From contig CP185379.1 in the NCBI GenBank assembly GCA_049177215.1, positions 2,356,001 to 2,420,000 on the forward strand: DNA of 64,000 nucleotides. The letters run 5' to 3'. This DNA comes from Pollutiaquabacter aromativorans. GTDB taxonomy: Bacteria > Bacteroidota > Bacteroidia > AKYH767-A > 2013-40CM-41-45. Made by a program: the position numbers and the translations under genes. The number at the start of each line of letters is the position of its first letter. Position 1 is the stretch's first letter. Positions 34,381-45,841 of the stretch are shown in pieces. The notes under the pieces are model-generated. The model did no database searches. It saw only the letters and a program-made list of their open reading frames with translations, and was not told the DNA's origin.

Positions 34381-34845
34381 CTACTTGGTCAGTACTTTCA
34401 CATCAACAAAGGAAAAATCCGTCGCCTTGTAGGAAACCTTATATTCGCCTGGCAGAAGTATTACTGATGAGAAACCGAGAAGCGAAGCGATCGAACCCTT
34501 CATTGGGGTGTCCTTTTCAATAATGAATGGCTCAGAACCCGGCACAACGTCTTTCGGATATGAAAAGTAAAGCCGTAGCATATCAGAAGACAGTGTCTCG
34601 AAACCAAGCTCTGTCCCATCCTGGCGGACTTGCCCCTCGAAAATAATTTCCTGATCCCAATAAAGACACCCGGTACCAAGCCCTCTGCAATTCCGTCTGG
34701 GGATTCCTATTTCACCTTTCAGGGTCACCTTCACTTTAATAACAAGTTCTTCTTCGGAAAGGTCAATGGCGGCACACTTTTCCCCTGCACTTCCGACAAA
34801 CATCGACAGCAGTAGCGCAAACGATTTTACAGTCATTAGTTTCAT
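34381..34845 (-). CDS. Small exported protein, Cys-pair family, member 2
   Basis: This 154-residue protein is a paralogue of the 33696-34166 product. The signal peptide is MKLMTVKSFALLLSMFVGSA. The body is strand-rich: EEELVIKVKVTLKGEIG, then the Cys pair in RNCRGLGTGCLYWDQE, LRLYFSYPKDVVPGSEPFI, and the ending VILLPGEYKVSY...VDVKVLTK. The conserved residues are the GEIG, the two Cys, and the final GEYK and TK. No function is known to me. It is the first of the three minus-strand exported genes; its upstream region (34846-35061) contains no clear promoter match and no gene. Confidence 0.6.
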   Translation of the reverse strand: MKLMTVKSFALLLSMFVGSAGEKCAAIDLSEEELVIKVKVTLKGEIGIPRRNCRGLGTGCLYWDQEIIFEGQVRQDGTELGFETLSSDMLRLYFSYPKDVVPGSEPFIIEKDTPMKGSIASLLGFSSVILLPGEYKVSYKATDFSFVDVKVLTK

Positions 34846-35061
34846 CTTGTTTGGTTGTTATGGTTCGATCGCAAAACAACACAACCAACAAACCTGTGGT
34901 GGGAGGGCATCTTACCAGTTTCAGTAAGCCTTCTTTCCACCATCTATGCACCTGCATTTATTAAACAGCCTGCTCTACTGACAGGTGCTTGTCAATAGTG
35001 TTGTCATTCAACTGCATTAATTGAACGGGGAGAAAGCCGGCGTGGCGGCACATTCGCCTGC

Positions 35062-35745
35062 ATGAAAACATTCCCCGACACCACCCTGACCATCGTCGCG
35101 CCGGCCTGGGCGCAGGCTTGGTTGCGACAATTGGCTGCGCCCCTGACCTTCCGGATGACCGCGCCGGAAGAGATCGGGCAGCAGGAGCCGGCACTACTCC
35201 TGTTTCTTGTGCCGACGCATGCTGCCTTGTTCGAACGACAGATGCGCGAATGGACAGCACGCTGGCCCGCTTGCCGGTTCATCGGCTGGACCGCCGCGCA
35301 TCGTCCCGACGATTCAGACATCTTCCGACTGCTCAATGCGGGCGTACAGGCCCTGTTACCCGAAACTTCCGACAGCGAAGACCTCTACCGGGCTTGTCGC
35401 GACGTGTTGCAGGGCGACATCCACCTCAACTGCCATGTGACGCAGGCGATGCTGCATTTCCTCCGGCGGCAGCAAATCCTGAAAACAAAAAGCGCCGACG
35501 GTCTCATGAGTCCCCGTGAATGCCGCATGGTCGAACTGCGGCGGGAAGGAAAGACCGCGGAAGAGATCGCCGATCGCCTCTGCCTGAGCCGGAAGACGGT
35601 CGATAAACTCTTCTGCGAGCTTTACAGGAAAACGGGTACCCGGAACTTTTTCGAACTGCTGAAAACGTACGAACAACGGACCTATCAACCCTGGGCCGGT
35701 CCCGGGAGTACGGAGCCTTTTCCGGCTACGAACTCTTTGAGATAA
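35062..35745 (+). CDS. LuxR-type regulator with a degenerate receiver
   Basis: The carboxy third is a LuxR/NarL helix-turn-helix: MSPRECRMVELRREGKTAEE and ADRLCLSRKTVDK, near residues 150-200, the recognition helix being the second. The amino part (1-125) has the length and alternating pattern of a response-regulator receiver. But the acidic pair at the amino end is absent (TLTIVAPAWAQ) and no Asp follows LLLFLVP where the phosphoacceptor should be. It thus looks like a pseudo-receiver regulator, unlikely to be controlled by phosphorylation. Its last 61 bp overlap the end of tsaB on the opposite strand. No cognate kinase is near. Confidence 0.78.
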   Translation: MKTFPDTTLTIVAPAWAQAWLRQLAAPLTFRMTAPEEIGQQEPALLLFLVPTHAALFERQMREWTARWPACRFIGWTAAHRPDDSDIFRLLNAGVQALLPETSDSEDLYRACRDVLQGDIHLNCHVTQAMLHFLRRQQILKTKSADGLMSPRECRMVELRREGKTAEEIADRLCLSRKTVDKLFCELYRKTGTRNFFELLKTYEQRTYQPWAGPGSTEPFPATNSLR

Positions 35746-36386
35746 AACGGCTCCGAAAGTCCGAGGTGCTCGAATCGTCCGTCTTCCCAGGCCCGCAGCG
35801 CCGGTTGAGCATGATGCTGCGCGGAACACAGCACGTCCGGCAGGAAGCGGGCGTTCGGATGAGCCGATAACAAGGGGCGTGCTTTGGTCAACGCATCGCC
35901 GAGAAACCACACCGGCCCCTGCGCCAGTAACGCAGCGAAAGCCTGTTCGTCGAGCACAAGTGCTTCAGGTCCTGATTCGGGATGGCCGCTGAAGTCGTAC
36001 ACCTGCGTGTACACTTCCATCCGTCGGGCGTCGAGCATCGGGATGATGCGATCACCCGCCTGCACGACGGAGGTTGCGGCGAAGGCGAGCGCATCCAGCG
36101 TGGGTATCGCGATGAGGGGCTTGTCGGCAGCGAAGCAAAGTCCTTTCGCCGTGCTGATCCCGATCCGCAGACCGGTATATGAACCAGGACCTGAACTATA
36201 GCTGACCGCATCCAGGTCAGGCGCCTTTATACCGATCTCGTCGAAAAGTTCCCGGATGAAAACAGCCAGCATGGCCGCATGCGCCTGCGGCTCCAAAGTT
36301 TCCCGCAACGCCAGGAGCTTGCCGTCGCGGCTGATGGCCGCGGAACATACCGCCGTCGCGGTCTCGATGTGCAGGAGTGTGGGCAT
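35685..36386 (-). CDS. tsaB: tRNA t6A biosynthesis protein TsaB
   Basis: TsaB is the non-catalytic partner of TsaD in making N6-threonylcarbamoyladenosine at A37 of ANN-decoding tRNAs. The 233-residue protein starts MPTLLHIETATAVCSAAI and contains the family motif SSGPGSYTGLRIG and KGLCFAADKPLIAI. The last 15 or so residues (VAGKGSVLPGPAQG) extend beyond the usual ending FYLKEF and are encoded in the 61-bp overlap with the regulator gene. The threonylcarbamoyl-AMP synthase of the same pathway (Sua5-type) is encoded at 40.6 kb. Confidence 0.93.
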   Translation of the reverse strand: MPTLLHIETATAVCSAAISRDGKLLALRETLEPQAHAAMLAVFIRELFDEIGIKAPDLDAVSYSSGPGSYTGLRIGISTAKGLCFAADKPLIAIPTLDALAFAATSVVQAGDRIIPMLDARRMEVYTQVYDFSGHPESGPEALVLDEQAFAALLAQGPVWFLGDALTKARPLLSAHPNARFLPDVLCSAQHHAQPALRAWEDGRFEHLGLSEPFYLKEFVAGKGSVLPGPAQG

Positions 36387-36419
36387 AAAAAAACCGGGTG
36401 TAAAGGTAACACCCGGTTT
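36387..36419 (-). terminator. Rho-independent terminator after the HlyD-type gene
   Basis: An 11-bp perfect stem, AAACCGGGTGT and ACACCCGGTTT around a 7-nt loop, with A/T-runs on both sides, lies 21 bp past the HlyD-type stop and directly before tsaB. The gap is so short that the tsaB promoter must overlap it or lie within the upstream gene. Confidence 0.8.
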
Positions 36420-36439
36420 TGATTCGCTCAGGATCAGCG

Positions 36440-37852
36440 TCAGTCCTTTTTGTTGAACAACTGTTCTTTGGGTACGACTTTCACGGGATCGCCGTCCTTG
36501 AGAAACTTCGCGATCGCGCTGTAAGGGGACGAAACCACCTGGTCGCCTGCTTTCAGTCCCGACTTGATCTCGATATAACTGTTATCCTGAATGCCGGTTT
36601 TCACAGGTACGAGTCGAACTTTTCCGTTGTCGAGCAGGAAGACGCATTCGACGCGCTTATCCGACTCATCCAACTGATCGGCCTTTTCCGCTTTCTCCGC
36701 CTTTTCATCCTTGACGGTGATCTCGGTCTCGTCTTCCATTTTATTATCTCCGCCTTTCATACCCGTCGTGCCGCCGCCCTTCTCGGTCGTATCGCGCGTG
36801 GTGACCGATTGGATAGGTACGGATATGACATCGGAAACCCGCTTGGTCATGATATCGACCGTGGCCGACATGCCCGGATGAAAAACACTCCGTTCAGGAT
36901 GCTCCGGATCGGCCATCTGTTCATACGACTCGCGCAGTACGCGCACCTTGACGGTGAAGTTGGTGACCTGATCCACGGTCAGTCCCGAGATGTTCGCGGA
37001 ATTCGCCACTTCGGTTACCACACCTTTGAACTTCTTCCCCATATAGGCATCCACCTCGATGGTAGCCGTATCGCCGGTATTGACCCGAACGATGTCGTTC
37101 TCGTTCACATCGACACTGACTTCCATCTCGTTCAGATCGGCCAGCGTCATCATCTCGGTTCCGGCCATCTGGGAAGTACCCACGACCCGTTCGCCTTTCT
37201 CTACATTCAGTTTGCTGATGGTACCGTCGACCGGGGCGAAGATGGAGGTCTTGCGCAGGTTGTCCTGCGCCTCTTTCAAGGAAGCCTCCGAACTGCGTAC
37301 GCTGTAATCGGCGGCGGAAACACTTTGCTCCGATGCGGAGACTTCGGCTTGTGCCACTTCGTAAGCGGATTTCACACCTTCCCATTCTTGCGGGGAGATC
37401 AGCTTCTCGTCGAATAGTTTCTTGCTGCGATCGTAGGTCTGCTTCGCTTTGTCGAATTGGGAGCGGGCCTGCACCAAGCGGGATTTGGCATTTTCGAAAT
37501 TGGCTTTCGACCCGTTCAAAGCCGCTACGGAGCGATCGACATACGACTGATAGATGTCCGGGAGAATGCGGACAAGCAGTTGTCCTTTCTTCACACGGTC
37601 GCCCTCTTTCACCGGCAGTTCGACGATCTCTCCGGAAACGTCCGGGCTGATCTTGACGGATACCTCGGGCTGGATTTTTCCGCTGGCCGATACGGTTTCG
37701 GCGATGTTACGCTTTTCGGCTTTCTCCACGGCTACTTCCTTTTCCTCCGCTCCTCCTATCCATCCGGCTTTCTTGCCGACAATGGCAAAGACGATCAGGA
37801 CGGCTACCGTGATCAAGAGCCATTTCATCAGGTTGGACTTTTTCTTGGCCAT
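36440..37852 (-). CDS. HlyD/MacA-type efflux periplasmic adaptor
   Basis: This 470-residue membrane-fusion protein bridges an inner-membrane pump to a TolC channel. An amino-terminal anchor helix (KWLLITVAVLIVFAIVG) is followed by a lipoyl half (GEIVELPVKEGDRVKKGQL), a long coiled-coil hairpin, the second lipoyl half (FAPVDGTISKLNVEKGERVVG) and beta-barrel parts. A charged, Lys/Glu-rich stretch of about 45 residues (MKGGDNKMEDETEITVKDEK and on) interrupts the membrane-proximal domain. TolC is encoded 14 bp upstream. No ABC or RND pump gene lies in the window, so the pump may be elsewhere or the adaptor may be shared. Confidence 0.9.
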   Translation of the reverse strand: MAKKKSNLMKWLLITVAVLIVFAIVGKKAGWIGGAEEKEVAVEKAEKRNIAETVSASGKIQPEVSVKISPDVSGEIVELPVKEGDRVKKGQLLVRILPDIYQSYVDRSVAALNGSKANFENAKSRLVQARSQFDKAKQTYDRSKKLFDEKLISPQEWEGVKSAYEVAQAEVSASEQSVSAADYSVRSSEASLKEAQDNLRKTSIFAPVDGTISKLNVEKGERVVGTSQMAGTEMMTLADLNEMEVSVDVNENDIVRVNTGDTATIEVDAYMGKKFKGVVTEVANSANISGLTVDQVTNFTVKVRVLRESYEQMADPEHPERSVFHPGMSATVDIMTKRVSDVISVPIQSVTTRDTTEKGGGTTGMKGGDNKMEDETEITVKDEKAEKAEKADQLDESDKRVECVFLLDNGKVRLVPVKTGIQDNSYIEIKSGLKAGDQVVSSPYSAIAKFLKDGDPVKVVPKEQLFNKKD

Positions 37853-37866
37853 GTGCGAAGGGGTGA

Positions 37867-39291
37867 TTAGAAGGACAACGGTTTGCCCTGGTAGAAGTCA
37901 AGTACTTTTAAACGAAACAGGAAATCGTATTTGTTCTGCAAGGCCGTTGCACGGGCGCGGGCCAGGTTGTTTTGCACCAGCAGGAAGTCATAGGTAGAGA
38001 TCGCACCTACCTCGAAGCGTTTCCGGTTTTCCTCGAAGGAACGTTCGAGTGCCGACAAGCTGCGGTTGCCGGATTCATACCGCGACGAAGCAGCCTGGGC
38101 ATCCGTTACCGCCTGCTGAACGGATTTGTAGAGTGTCTTCCGGGTCTGTTCACGGCTGATCCGGGCCTGTTCGAGTCCGATCCGGGCACGCGTAACATTG
38201 TTGCGCGCGGCCCAGCCGTTGAAGATCGGAACCGACAACGTAAAGCCGACCGATTTACCCAGGTTGTCTTCGAATTGCTTGGAGAAGGGTGTTTCCCGGG
38301 TCTGAATGACGTTGTTGGGAACAACCGAATAAACAGTATCGCCGCCGGAGGTGAATCCTGACTCCACGATCGAGGGAGGCAGGGCCAGAAAACCGGTTAC
38401 TTCCTGGGCAGAACTGGAGATGTTGGTGTTGAGGTTACCGGACACGGAAAGTCGCGGATAGCGTGTGCCGCGAGCGATCGACAGTCCGCGCTCAGCGCTG
38501 AGGTAGCGATATTCCGAAGCACGGATCTCGGGCTGATTGGTCATGGCCGCGTTGAAGACGACCTCGACCGACGCGGAAGTGGCGTCCCAGGCAGGCAGCA
38601 GGACATCCGGACGCGTGATCTGGAAATTGCTGACCGAATCCAGTTCCAGGAGTTGGGTCAAGGAAAGGCGGGATTGTGCCAGTTGCGCGCGCGCGTTCAC
38701 CAGGTTGAGGTCATCGGTGGCGAACTGGGACTCCAGATCCAGGTAACCCGACTGCGCAATGGCACCGAGTTCGTACTGGCGTTTTGCCCGGTCGCGCTGC
38801 TGGCGGGACGATTCCAACTGCCCTTCGGCCACGCCGACGAGGTCTTCGTTGTACAACACCTGCAGGTAAGCCGTCGCGACGTTGAGCGCGATATCGTTCC
38901 GGATCTTATCAAGGTCCGCCCTGCTCGCCATGTAATTCAGTTTGCTTTGGCGCAGGGTGTTCATCAACTGAAAGCCTTCGAAGATGCTCATCGATGCATT
39001 CAGGTTGAAGTTATTGTTGGTGATCTGCTGGTTGGCGAAGACGTTGGTGAACGGGTCGATGCTTCGGCCGAAGAAATAGCTCTGGGAAGCGGAACCGTTC
39101 ACCGAAGGGAACAGCGTGGCCGTGCTTTGCTGTACCTGGCTTTTGTTCTGGTCGACGCTCAATTCCGACTGCCTCACCTGCAGGTTGTGTGACAGGGCAT
39201 GGTCGATGCACTGCTGCAGCGTCCAGGCTTGTTGCGCGCGCAGGGAAAGCCCGGTTAGGAGCAGCAAAAAGGTGAAACCGATACGTCGCAT
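37867..39291 (-). CDS. TolC-family outer-membrane efflux protein
   Basis: This 474-residue outer-membrane channel has a signal peptide (FTFLLLLTGLSLRAQQ). Two OEP repeats of long helices follow: residues about 25-230 (WTLQQCIDHALSHNLQVRQS, QSKLNYMASRADLDKIRND) and about 240-470 (AAMTNQPEIRASEYRYLSAE, RFEVGAISTYDFLLVQNNLA). Such trimers form the export duct for drugs or peptides. It is followed after 14 bp by the HlyD-type adaptor gene, and the two are one transcript. Only a weak promoter match (TTACTTTG at 39321-39328) is seen. Confidence 0.92.
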   Translation of the reverse strand: MRRIGFTFLLLLTGLSLRAQQAWTLQQCIDHALSHNLQVRQSELSVDQNKSQVQQSTATLFPSVNGSASQSYFFGRSIDPFTNVFANQQITNNNFNLNASMSIFEGFQLMNTLRQSKLNYMASRADLDKIRNDIALNVATAYLQVLYNEDLVGVAEGQLESSRQQRDRAKRQYELGAIAQSGYLDLESQFATDDLNLVNARAQLAQSRLSLTQLLELDSVSNFQITRPDVLLPAWDATSASVEVVFNAAMTNQPEIRASEYRYLSAERGLSIARGTRYPRLSVSGNLNTNISSSAQEVTGFLALPPSIVESGFTSGGDTVYSVVPNNVIQTRETPFSKQFEDNLGKSVGFTLSVPIFNGWAARNNVTRARIGLEQARISREQTRKTLYKSVQQAVTDAQAASSRYESGNRSLSALERSFEENRKRFEVGAISTYDFLLVQNNLARARATALQNKYDFLFRLKVLDFYQGKPLSF

Positions 39292-39393
39292 GCGGAAGGG
39301 GTAATGGTTCAGGGACGGGTCAAAGTAAGGGAATCAATTTTAACATTTGGAAGCCCTTAACGTAGATTAACGTTAAAAAAAGGCATTTCCTGA

Positions 39394-40434
39394 TCAATCC
39401 CGAAAACCGGTATCCGGTTCGAAAAGTTGATCCAGGGAGATCCTGAGAATATCGCCCATGCTTTTGGACTTGTTGAATTGCGGGCGGTGGTAATGATGAG
39501 CCATCTCTTCGCGCAGCTGCTCGACCTTCACCTTGAGCGAAATTTCGTCGCGGATCATCACGTCGAGCAAAGACGCCACCCGGAAGCGCGCGGTCTTGAC
39601 CCGGCGGGCCATGAGTGTACGCTCTTCGAGCTGGTACTGCCGGGCGGTTTCCCGGTTGATGAACTTGACACAGAGGTTGACGTAGGGATTGTTCTCCTTG
39701 AAATATTGCGGCAGGTACAACGACTTCTTCCCTTCGTAGCATTGCTGGTCGAAGTCGATCGCGCGGAAGCGGAACTGCGTATCGTCGAAATCGGCGGTCA
39801 TGTCGATGACGAAGTTGTAGGACCGCATATCGCCGAGCAGGCGTACGAAGCAGCGTTCGTTGAACTTGATGAACTCCTTGGCAAGGCGCGTCGGGTTGAC
39901 GGCCTGGTCGTTCAACTGGTTCTTGATAAAGAGGTCGCCGGGAATACCGACGATGTGTTCTTCGATGAGCGTATCGGCATCGACCAGGTAGTTGATGCGG
40001 TTCGGCGAGAGGAGATCTTCCAGTTCCAATCCGTAGACGCGCGAAGCATCGGCGAGTTTGACATAGAAGTAGTCGTAGTTGTCGTTGTACTGGTTCTTGA
40101 TCCGGATGCGAAAAGGCCGCGAGTTGCCGAAGGGGCAGTAGTCGATGCGGTCGACGTACAGGTGCTCCATGAGGCTGATGTTCCCTTCCACCTTCATCAT
40201 GGCGTAGGTCTTCACGAGTCGCTGGTTGAGCTCCTCCATTTCCGTAGGCTGGAAATAGACCGTTTCCCAGAGCGTGTCCTTCCCGTACTTGTCGTAGAGC
40301 GGTACGCTGTAGGTATACCGGAGCAGGTCCGGATACCGGAACGGAAGTTCTTCGAGCCGGCCGAACTCTTCGAGGTACATGAACAGTTCCTCGTTGATGC
40401 GGTAGCTGAGCTTCTTCTTTGAAATGGAATTCAT
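39394..40434 (-). CDS. Conserved protein with possible atypical-kinase motifs
   Basis: No family name is recalled for this 346-residue soluble protein. Its sequence shows what looks like the core of a protein-kinase or aminoglycoside-phosphotransferase fold. YFYVKLADASRVYGLELE near residues 120-136 could be the beta-3 Lys and the helix-C Glu. RLLGDMRSYNFVID near 199-211 resembles a catalytic loop with Asp and Asn five apart. FRAIDFDQ near 222-229 resembles the metal-binding Asp strand. If so, it would phosphorylate a small molecule or protein. This is inference from motifs only; a structure-based search could refute it. Start ATG 40434 (MNSISKKKL). It stands alone between TolC and a repeat element. 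Confidence 0.5.
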   Translation of the reverse strand: MNSISKKKLSYRINEELFMYLEEFGRLEELPFRYPDLLRYTYSVPLYDKYGKDTLWETVYFQPTEMEELNQRLVKTYAMMKVEGNISLMEHLYVDRIDYCPFGNSRPFRIRIKNQYNDNYDYFYVKLADASRVYGLELEDLLSPNRINYLVDADTLIEEHIVGIPGDLFIKNQLNDQAVNPTRLAKEFIKFNERCFVRLLGDMRSYNFVIDMTADFDDTQFRFRAIDFDQQCYEGKKSLYLPQYFKENNPYVNLCVKFINRETARQYQLEERTLMARRVKTARFRVASLLDVMIRDEISLKVKVEQLREEMAHHYHRPQFNKSKSMGDILRISLDQLFEPDTGFRD

Positions 40435-40537
40435 CCCGCTACGAAGATGCGGCAAGGGAGGCGGGGTTCACGCTGCAGGCTGCGGAGTTTTCAAACAACA
40501 GCCTGCGGATATGCCTCATCGCCGGTTTGTCAGCGGC

Positions 40538-40645
40538 TCGAAGCCGGAGACGTTCCAGGCCAGCCCCGATGGAGCCCCGGCACGCCATCGCCGGTCGAAT
40601 ATCAACGGGAAGCCGCCCGGGCGGGACGGGGCGAGAGCGGGACGG
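40538..40645. repeat. Dispersed intergenic element, copy 2
   Basis: This is similar to 26051-26130: about 26 of 31 aligned positions at its left end, and GGGTGTTGATG at its right end. It fills the 167-bp gap between the kinase-like gene and the Sua5-type gene and runs into the last codons of the latter. Confidence 0.45.
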
Positions 40646-41669
40646 GTGTTGATGTGAAAACGTGCGGCTCCGCTCCTGTTCTTTCAAATGCGGCTCTGCG
40701 CAAACGGTCGTTGAGGGCGCGACCGATGCCTTCGTCGGGGAAAGGTTCGACGATGATGCGGTCGGGGTCGGTTTGCTCGGCGAGTCGGAGGACGTGGAAC
40801 AAGTTGCGCGCGGCTTCTCCCATGCTGCCCTCGGGAGAAAGCACCCAGGATCGCTCGGGTAGTGGCCCGGTCGGTAAACAAAAAAAGATGCGCGCCAATT
40901 TCTCGCCGGGGTACTTGCCGGATCGTTCGCGGGGATCACCGATCTGCAAGGGGCAGCGTGGCGCGTAATGCCGACTGAGCATACCGGGTGCTTCCTGCAG
41001 GCGGTGTTGGTCGATGCTGGCAGCTTCCTTCCACAGTGATGGATGGAGGCGCACAGTACCGATACGCTCCTCGATCAGTTCCAACGGTACTCCGCCGTGA
41101 CGAAGCAGTACGGGTTGGGGTTCGAGAAAAGAAAGGATGGTGGATTCCAGTCCGATGGTACACGGGCCGCCGTCGAGGATGTAGTCGATGCGATCGCCGA
41201 GGCCTTCCAGCACGTGCCCGGCGCGGGTCGGGCTCATGTAACCGCTGGGGTTGGCGCTCGGTGCTACGAGGGGGAAATCGAGTTGCTGCAACAATTCCAA
41301 CGCAAGCGGGTGTGCGGGGAAGCGCACGGCAACGCCGGCTTGTCCGCCGTTCACCTCCGGTATAACCCGACGGGAAGCAGGGATGACAAAAGTGAGCGGA
41401 CCGGGAGAAAATTCACGGGCAAGTTCTTCGGCGAGTGGTGGCAGGACCATTCCCCAGTCCGGTAAACGTTCGGGATGATCCGTATGCAGGATGAGCGGGT
41501 TGTTCGAGGGGCGTCCTTTCGCCGTGTAGATCGCGCGTACGGCTTCCGGATGGAACGCATGAGCCGCCAGGCCATACACGGTTTCAGTCGGGATCGCGAC
41601 CAATTTTCCGCGCTTGAGCAGGCGGGCGGCCCGACTGACATCGGTACCTATTGGGCAGTACGGCGACAT
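40602..41669 (-). CDS. L-threonylcarbamoyladenylate synthase, Sua5 type
   Basis: It makes threonylcarbamoyl-AMP from threonine, bicarbonate and ATP for t6A37 of tRNA, with TsaB (35.7 kb) and TsaD. The 355-residue protein has a YrdC domain at about 1-200 (KLVAIPTETVYGLAAHAF, YTAKGRPSNNPLILH, VAPSANPSG) and a Sua5-type carboxy domain with PGMLSRHYAPRCPL and RIFFCLPTG. The ATG at 41669 is chosen because a much longer open frame upstream lies across metH antisense. A TACCTTTG box ends 4 nt before it. The Pro/Arg-rich carboxy tail (SPRPARAASR) is encoded by the dispersed element and probably is not ancestral. Confidence 0.93.
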   Translation of the reverse strand: MSPYCPIGTDVSRAARLLKRGKLVAIPTETVYGLAAHAFHPEAVRAIYTAKGRPSNNPLILHTDHPERLPDWGMVLPPLAEELAREFSPGPLTFVIPASRRVIPEVNGGQAGVAVRFPAHPLALELLQQLDFPLVAPSANPSGYMSPTRAGHVLEGLGDRIDYILDGGPCTIGLESTILSFLEPQPVLLRHGGVPLELIEERIGTVRLHPSLWKEAASIDQHRLQEAPGMLSRHYAPRCPLQIGDPRERSGKYPGEKLARIFFCLPTGPLPERSWVLSPEGSMGEAARNLFHVLRLAEQTDPDRIIVEPFPDEGIGRALNDRLRRAAFERTGAEPHVFTSTPVPLSPRPARAASR

Positions 41670-41673
41670 GGGC

Positions 41674-41681
41674 CAAAGGTA
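41674..41681 (-). promoter_or_regulatory. Candidate -7 promoter box for the Sua5-type gene
   Basis: On the minus strand this is TACCTTTG, a perfect TAnnTTTG, only 4 nt before the ATG. No TTG stands at the -33 distance. If used, the mRNA would be leaderless. Confidence 0.4.
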
Positions 41682-41775
41682 CGGGCATTTTTGAAAAATA
41701 ATAGTATTACTATCTTTTAAAGGATTGAGTCTATCATTTTCAAATTTTTCGACCGGGCCTCCTGCATGGGAGTGC

Positions 41776-45471
<3,696 letters not shown>

Positions 45472-45508
45472 AATCGTTCAGGTTCCTTCCGCTCCGCGAC
45501 CCCAGGAG

Positions 45509-45541
45509 AAAAAAAAATCCCTCCTGCGCTAGTCAGAAGGG
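45509..45541 (-). terminator. Attenuator terminator of the metH riboswitch
   Basis: On the minus strand CCCTTCTG, ACTAGCG and CAGGAGGG form an 8-bp stem followed by A and eight T. The upstream half also belongs to an alternative stem pairing 45567-45580 with 45532-45546 (GTCAGAATGATCGT with ACGATCCCTTCTGAC), the antiterminator. Confidence 0.85.
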
Positions 45542-45578
45542 ATCGTATGGCGATTTCGATTGGGCAACGATCATTCTG

Positions 45579-45700
45579 ACTTATCTCTCTCCACCAAATG
45601 GCGGAGTGCGAGGTGGCACCTTATTCTATTGTTTTTCAACAATTTAGAACCGGTTGCCAAGGCTTCACAGGGCGCAATCCCTCAGCCTTTCTGGATAAGC
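45579..45700 (-). ncRNA. SAM-I (S-box) riboswitch of metH
   Basis: The minus strand shows the S-box features in order: P1 5' strand GCTTATC, AGAAAGGCTGAGGGA, GCCCTGTGAAGCC, TTGGCAACC, then AAGGTGCCA, a fourth stem (CTCCGCCATTTGGTGGAG), and P1 3' strand GATAAG. The aptamer binds S-adenosylmethionine. The 3' strand of P1 overlaps the antiterminator sequence (GTCAGAA), so SAM binding should free the terminator and stop transcription before metH. A small extra hairpin (CTCGTC/GACGAG, 45704-45719) precedes the aptamer. Distance from the aptamer to the metH ATG is about 107 nt. Confidence 0.93.
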
Positions 45701-45740
45701 CGTCTCGTCGAAAGACGAGAGGAGGTGGAAAGAACTGGTG

Positions 45741-45748
45741 CAAAGATA
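45741..45748 (-). promoter_or_regulatory. Promoter -7 box of the riboswitch-metH transcript
   Basis: TATCTTTG on the minus strand, a perfect TAnnTTTG, sits about 40 nt before the aptamer. A T-run (TTTTAG) lies near the -33 position but no TTG. Confidence 0.5.
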
Positions 45749-45797
45749 ACGAATTTGCTTTCGTCTAAAAGTGACTCGCGCAAATACTTAAAAACAC

Positions 45798-45823
45798 GAA
45801 AGCCTCCCCGAAGGAAGGCTTTC
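45798..45823 (-). terminator. Terminator of the GEVED/T9SS gene
   Basis: GAAAGCCT and AGGCTTTC form an 8-bp stem (loop CCCCGAAGGA), followed on the minus strand by GTGTTTTTAAG. It lies 18 bp past the stop of the 45.8-kb gene. Confidence 0.75.
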
Positions 45824-45841
45824 ATGTGATGATCATTGGGA

